From: Methanobacterium sp.
GTDB lineage: Archaea > Methanobacteriota > Methanobacteria > Methanobacteriales > Methanobacteriaceae
Direction of reading: 5' to 3'
Assembly: GCA_003162115.1 (NCBI GenBank)
Contig: PMMV01000030.1
Coordinates: forward strand, 3,062-24,129
DNA: 21,068 nt
Below the pieces are notes generated by a model. That model was given only the letters and a program-made list of their open reading frames with translations. It had not been told where the DNA came from and did not search any database. The translations under genes and the position numbers were made by a program. Below, in pieces: positions 17,837 through 21,068 of this stretch; position 1 is the stretch's first letter; each line of letters begins with the position of its first letter.

Positions 17837-18676
17837 ATGTTGTCTGAAACTCTCAAAATTTTAAATAAAGAAGGAGTAAAACTCGATAAACGAAAGGGGC
17901 AGAACTACCTTATAGACAGGGATATATTATCTAAAATAATCCATAGTGCGGATCTCTCAAAAACAGATACTGTACTTGAAATAGGAGCTGGTATAGGTAC
18001 TTTAACAATTCCATTAGCAAAAAATGCTGGAAAAGTTATTGCTGTTGAACAAGACAGGAAAATTGCCTACATATTGATAAAAAGACTTAAAGAATTTCAA
18101 ATTTCAAATGTAGAAGTTATTATAGGTGATGCAACGAAAATTGCCTTTCCAAAATTCAATAAAGTTGTATCAAACCTGCCTTACAAAATATCATCACCAA
18201 TAACTTTTAAGATTCTTAAATACAAATTCGAATTGGCAGTTCTCATGTACCAGATGGAGTTCGCTGAACGCATAATTGCATATCCCGGTGATTCTAATTA
18301 CTCTAGACTTTCGGTTATGATGCACTTTTACACTAATGCCGAAATGCTTTTCAAAGTCTCAAAAAATGTTTTCATCCCAAAACCCAAGGTATCTTCTGCA
18401 GTTATCATGCTGACCCCAAAGAAGGGATTGAAAGTTGATGAATTCTTATTAAATGTTACAAGAGCTCTATTTCAGCATAAACGTAAAAAAGTTAGAAATG
18501 CTCTTATGGATTCTTTCCATGAAATTGGGGTATTAGATAAATATGAAAGAAGGGATTTAATATCCAAACTCGATCAAGAACTCTTAAATCAGAGGGTTAT
18601 TAATATGGAACCAGAAAACATTCGGAAACTCTCTAAAGAAATAGAACGAAGTATAAAAGACAAAGATAATCCTTAA
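17837..18676 (+). CDS. rsmA: 16S rRNA dimethyladenosine methyltransferase RsmA/KsgA (Dim1)
   Basis: A 279-residue KsgA/Dim1 enzyme that dimethylates two adjacent adenines in the 3'-terminal hairpin loop of 16S rRNA during small-subunit maturation. Motifs: KGQNYLID (20-27), SAM motif I EIGAGIGTLT (48-57), the acidic residue E71 after IAVEQD, GDAT (97-100) and the catalytic NLPYKISSP (113-121). The C-terminal helical domain contains FQHKRKKVRNAL. Spacing from GGAG (17821-17824) to ATG 17837 is 12 nt, longer than usual here. The TATA-like box near 17794-17808 could instead give a very short leader. Context after DUF655 is conserved. Confidence 0.95.
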   Translation: MLSETLKILNKEGVKLDKRKGQNYLIDRDILSKIIHSADLSKTDTVLEIGAGIGTLTIPLAKNAGKVIAVEQDRKIAYILIKRLKEFQISNVEVIIGDATKIAFPKFNKVVSNLPYKISSPITFKILKYKFELAVLMYQMEFAERIIAYPGDSNYSRLSVMMHFYTNAEMLFKVSKNVFIPKPKVSSAVIMLTPKKGLKVDEFLLNVTRALFQHKRKKVRNALMDSFHEIGVLDKYERRDLISKLDQELLNQRVINMEPENIRKLSKEIERSIKDKDNP

Positions 18677-18741
18677 ATATTGATCTTTCGAATGTTAAAA
18701 ATTGTATATACACCATTAAACATAATTTAATCGGTGATGTA

Positions 18742-19050
18742 ATGGATAGATCTCCATACGAAATTTTCCAGTTAGAGTGTCCCGAACTTGCAGCCAAGTT
18801 CAATGAACTGGTACAAATTCAGCGTTCATTAAAAGGGCTTGATCAAAAAACTAAACAGTTGATAAACATTGCCATACAGACATCCAACAAAAACCCAAAT
18901 GGGGTTAAGATGCATGCTATGATGGCAAAAAAAGATGGTGCAACGAGAGAAGAAGTAGTTGGAGCTGTAACGATGAATCTTCACCAATCAGGTCTTTCAA
19001 CTGTCCTTGAATGCCTTCCATCAGCAATTGAAGGTTATGAAATTGATTAA
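18742..19050 (+). CDS. Carboxymuconolactone decarboxylase (CMD)-family protein lacking CxxC
   Basis: A 102-residue helical protein of the CMD/AhpD superfamily. The core KTKQLINIAIQTSNKNP is followed by the characteristic VKMHAMMAKKDGATREEVVG (55-74) with the conserved His at 58. The Cys-x-x-Cys that makes AhpD members disulfide reductases is absent; this region reads NPNGVKMH. A peroxidase-linked redox role is therefore unlikely. Members of this type are common in methanogens and their reaction is unknown. ATG 18742 is preceded by GGTGATGTA, a strong ribosome binding site. A T9 tract follows 8 bp after the stop, so with rsmA 65 bp upstream it is a short or independent unit. Confidence 0.85.
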   Translation: MDRSPYEIFQLECPELAAKFNELVQIQRSLKGLDQKTKQLINIAIQTSNKNPNGVKMHAMMAKKDGATREEVVGAVTMNLHQSGLSTVLECLPSAIEGYEID

Positions 19051-19058
19051 GCCAGTAA

Positions 19059-19067
19059 TTTTTTTTT
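19059..19067 (+). terminator. T9 terminator after the CMD-family gene
   Basis: Nine consecutive T lie 8 bp past the TAA of the CMD gene on its own strand, followed by further T-rich sequence before the methyltransferase gene. Confidence 0.5.
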
Positions 19068-19110
19068 ATTTAAATTTAATTTTATGAAAAATTGATTTGG
19101 AATTAAAATT

Positions 19111-19701
19111 ATGTTAAACTACCAAGGAATGGAGTTTCTAATTTGTGAAAATGTATACGAACCTGCAGAAGATACATTTCTACTTGCCGATAATCTATTG
19201 GTGAAAAAATCCGATAATGTACTGGAAATAGGCGCAGGAACTGGTATAATAGCAATTATAGCCTCCAAGAAAGCTAAAAAGGTAGTTGCAGTTGATATCA
19301 ATAGGTATGCTGTAGAATGTGCTAGGAAGAACACTGAGATTAATCTGGCATGTGTTGATATCAGATGGGGCGATCTTTTTGATCCTGTTGACGATGAAAA
19401 ATTCGATCTCATACTATTCAACACCCCTTATCTTCCAATTGAGGAAGCTGAATTGGTTGATGATGATCTTGAAGCTGCTTGGAATGGTGGGAAAGATGGA
19501 AGATTCGTTATAAATCGTTTTATTGAAGGTCTAATCGAACATCTCAACCCAGGTGGGCGTGTTCAGCTTGTTCAATCTTCACTTTCCAATGTAGAAGAAA
19601 CAATTGGAAGATTAATGGAATTGGGTTTTGAAGTCTCTGTAACAGATAGTGAAAGATTCTTCTTTGAAGAAGTTGTTGTTTTAACAGCAGATCTGGTCTG
19701 A
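19111..19701 (+). CDS. HemK2/Mtq2-like class I methyltransferase
   Basis: A 196-residue methyltransferase of the HemK2 branch (COG2890). VYEPAEDTFLLADNL (about 15-29) is the family N-terminal signature, SAM motif I is LEIGAGTG (38-45) with D62 in VAVDIN, and the catalytic (N/D)PPY position reads NTPYLP (104-109). Archaeal and eukaryotic members paired with Trm112 methylate the GGQ glutamine of the release factor, which is the likely role here by family; protein lysine or other targets are possible. The second motif residue is Thr instead of the usual Pro. ATG 19111 has only a weak site, TTGGAATTA, and follows a T9 tract, so it is likely separately transcribed. It converges on the small gene at 19742. 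Confidence 0.88.
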   Translation: MLNYQGMEFLICENVYEPAEDTFLLADNLLVKKSDNVLEIGAGTGIIAIIASKKAKKVVAVDINRYAVECARKNTEINLACVDIRWGDLFDPVDDEKFDLILFNTPYLPIEEAELVDDDLEAAWNGGKDGRFVINRFIEGLIEHLNPGGRVQLVQSSLSNVEETIGRLMELGFEVSVTDSERFFFEEVVVLTADLV

Positions 19702-19741
19702 TTTTTCATTAATTTATATTTATAATAAATTTAAAATTGAA

Positions 19742-19933
19742 TTAAAAGAATATGGTAGTAATCAACCTACACTTAGTCCCATCACAATCTATTCCAATAA
19801 TGGCCTCATCTGAGTGTTCTACAATAGCGGCCATATTTGCAACCATGTAAGTAAGAAATTTATCATCATACTTGATTTTTTCAATAGCTTCATCTAAATC
19901 AAAGTTGAAATCATCCTTAGTTTCACGTTTCAA
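19742..19933 (-). CDS. Small hypothetical protein (about 63 aa)
   Basis: A short soluble protein of no family I know. It has an acidic first part (KRETKDDFNFDLDEAIEKI), a helix KFLTYMVANMAAIVEHSDEA, and a beta-like end IIGIDCDGTKCRLITTIFF with two cysteines five residues apart. No membrane span. The frame is open from GTG 19945, but GGGTGG (19942-19947) covers those GTG codons and looks like the ribosome binding site for TTG 19931-19933, 8 nt downstream. I therefore use the TTG; the GTG starts would add four residues. It converges with the HemK2-like gene (40-bp gap) and lies 116 bp downstream of the Usp gene. Confidence 0.55.
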   Translation of the reverse strand: MKRETKDDFNFDLDEAIEKIKYDDKFLTYMVANMAAIVEHSDEAIIGIDCDGTKCRLITTIFF

Positions 19934-20061
19934 AAAAGACACCACCCTTAATTAATTTCATTTACTAGAATACTCCTTAAACATCCTAAATACATTAAAT
20001 ATTTGATTTACAATTAATTATATTTCTTTATTCTGAATATCTAGTTCGATGGAATTTCAAA

Positions 20062-20508
20062 TTAAGATATGACGTTAACAGGAACTTTAGCTTCTTTTAG
20101 TACTCTTTCTGTTGTATTTCCTAATAAAAATCTTTCTAAGCCATGTTTACCAGATTTTCCTATTATTACTTGATCGATTTCTTCTTCGTCTATGGTTTTA
20201 AGGATAACATCGGCTGGTTTTCCTTCTTTGATGAGAATTTTGAAGTTGACGTTTTGACATGTACCATTGCATTTGTTTTCTTCTATTTTTTCTTCAAATC
20301 GTTCAATGGCTTTTTTTACACTGGCTCTTAGTTCTTCATCCACACTTTCTCTGACATCTGGTTGAGTTATTGCATTTAAATAATAAGTGTCGATCACGTT
20401 TAAAACTATGATATCTGCACCGCTTAAATCTGCAAGGGATATAGCATATTCTCCAGCCCTTTCTGCATTTTTCGAACCATCTGTAGGTAACAATATTCGT
20501 TTATGCAT
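20062..20508 (-). CDS. Universal stress protein (UspA family)
   Basis: A 148-residue UspA-domain protein, cytoplasmic and dimeric in this family. The N-terminal strand and loop [20 protein letters not shown] includes the conserved Asp that contacts adenine nucleotide. The C-terminal nucleotide loop, [20 protein letters not shown] (about 118-137), follows the G-2x-G-9x-G(S/T) ATP-binding pattern, with Asn at the position after the last Gly, so ATP binding is likely though slightly atypical. It ends with a strand, [11 protein letters not shown] 20506-20508 follows AGGAGGAGTTTATA. It lies downstream of the permease gene on the same strand, with a T8 tract between, so it is likely transcribed separately. 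Its role in stress physiology is inferred from the family only. Confidence 0.92.
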   Translation of the reverse strand: MHKRILLPTDGSKNAERAGEYAISLADLSGADIIVLNVIDTYYLNAITQPDVRESVDEELRASVKKAIERFEEKIEENKCNGTCQNVNFKILIKEGKPADVILKTIDEEEIDQVIIGKSGKHGLERFLLGNTTERVLKEAKVPVNVIS

Positions 20509-20575
20509 TATAAACTCCTCCTAATTTTATCTTTTGTTGGATTTTAGGTAGTTCTAAGAATTTAAAAACTTAAAT

Positions 20576-20583
20576 AAAAAAAA
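20576..20583 (-). terminator. T8 terminator between the permease and Usp genes
   Basis: A8 on the plus strand reads TTAATTTTTTTTATTTAAG on the minus strand, about 60 bp after the permease stop and upstream of the Usp ribosome binding site. Confidence 0.45.
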
Positions 20584-20641
20584 TTAATTCCATATTAATT
20601 TGTTTCCTGAAATTAATTTTTTTTCTTTGTTTGGAACTATT

Positions 20642-21068
20642 TTATCCCAGGAATGGTTTGCCTATGGTCAGTATTACTGCTACTGTAACTATAATTCCAA
20701 TTATTACCATTGGTGTTCCTGCTTTTAGTATTTCCTTGATTTTGACGTATCCTGTTCCATATGCCATTGCAACTGTTGGATCTGCCATTGGGAACATGAA
20801 CGAAAGTGAACATGAAATAGCTACAGGTATAGCATAAATTCCAACAGGTTGGCCCTGTGCAGCTGCTAAAGTAACTGCTAAAGGTACCAAAATCGCAGCC
20901 AATGCAATGTTAGACATTACCTGAGTGAAAACCACTGCAATTATCATCAACAAGAGCATAATAGCAAGTGTTGAAACATTTCCCCCCCATCATACCAATG
21001 AGATGGTTTATAATATAATTTGCTGCTCCAGTGTTTAGTAGCGCGGCTCCAAGGGATAATGCTCCTCC
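20642..21068 (-). pseudogene. SLC13/DASS-type anion permease, C-terminal part, frameshifted at a C7 tract
   Basis: The gene runs off the right edge and stops at TAA 20642-20644. Downstream of the break the frame encodes about 110 residues of membrane protein ([57 protein letters not shown], and a last span to GKPFLG). The SN-containing helix hairpin is the second Na+/carboxylate-binding region of SLC13 permeases. Upstream of the break, in another frame, GGALSLGAALLNTGAANYII is the matching earlier segment. The frames join only if one G is removed from the G7 (C7 on the plus strand, 20982-20988), giving [11 protein letters not shown] with no residue lost. This is either a homopolymer base-calling error or a true inactivating or switchable indel. 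Substrate unknown. Confidence 0.8.

Overview
The window is a compact, AT-rich stretch of archaeal chromosome, most likely from a Methanobacterium-like methanogen (order Methanobacteriales). The evidence is the archaeal information-processing gene set: L44e, S27e, L21e, aIF2-alpha, Nop10, RNA polymerase subunits L and F, TFS, PCNA, Gins51, Csl4, Dph2, Pus10, SRP54 and endonuclease Q. A DUF5518 membrane protein, typical of Methanobacteriales, and GGAGGTGATC-type ribosome binding sites agree. The genus is inferred from protein character; no search was run.

Layout. Positions 1-360 hold the tail of a probable proteasome-assembly-chaperone-like gene and two paralogous tRNA-Arg genes (anticodons TCT and CCT). 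Positions 480-2400 are a looser patch: a DUF5518 membrane protein, a decayed LCM-type methyltransferase pseudogene, a 31-residue single-TM mini-gene with its own terminator-like signal, and a 68-residue orphan. From 2550 to 13022 nearly everything is on the minus strand. In transcription order this is hpt-dph2; csl4-rpoL-DUF99-Nudix; tfs - two-TM protein - pcn - gins51; rpl44e-rps27e-aif2a-nop10-PAC2; and endoQ. A 392-bp divergent promoter region (13023-13414) then separates this from the plus-strand block: srp54; pus10; rpl21e-rpo4-DUF655-rsmA; a CMD-like protein; and a HemK2-like methyltransferase. The right end returns to the minus strand with a small orphan, a universal stress protein and the C-terminal part of an SLC13-type permease whose frame is broken at a C7 tract.

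How the genes work together. The core is housekeeping. It covers replication and repair (PCNA sliding clamp, GINS of the CMG helicase, endonuclease Q), transcription (TFS, Rpo4, RpoL), RNA processing and modification (Csl4 exosome cap, Nop10 of H/ACA RNPs, Pus10, RsmA), translation (ribosomal proteins, aIF2-alpha, diphthamide synthesis, likely release-factor methylation) and protein targeting or turnover (SRP54, PAC2 chaperones).

I see no CRISPR array, insertion sequence, prophage or defence island. The less ordinary signals are small: a likely AUA start codon for the Nudix gene; a 13-bp tandem repeat whose loss would fuse rpoL to DUF99 in frame; an unusual two-TM protein inside the PCNA operon; a 31-aa membrane mini-gene; a strong hairpin between rps27e and aif2a; and two broken genes. 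Several start sites are re-assigned from ribosome-binding-site spacing (PCNA, RpoL, S27e, Pus10, Rpo4, DUF655, Nudix).
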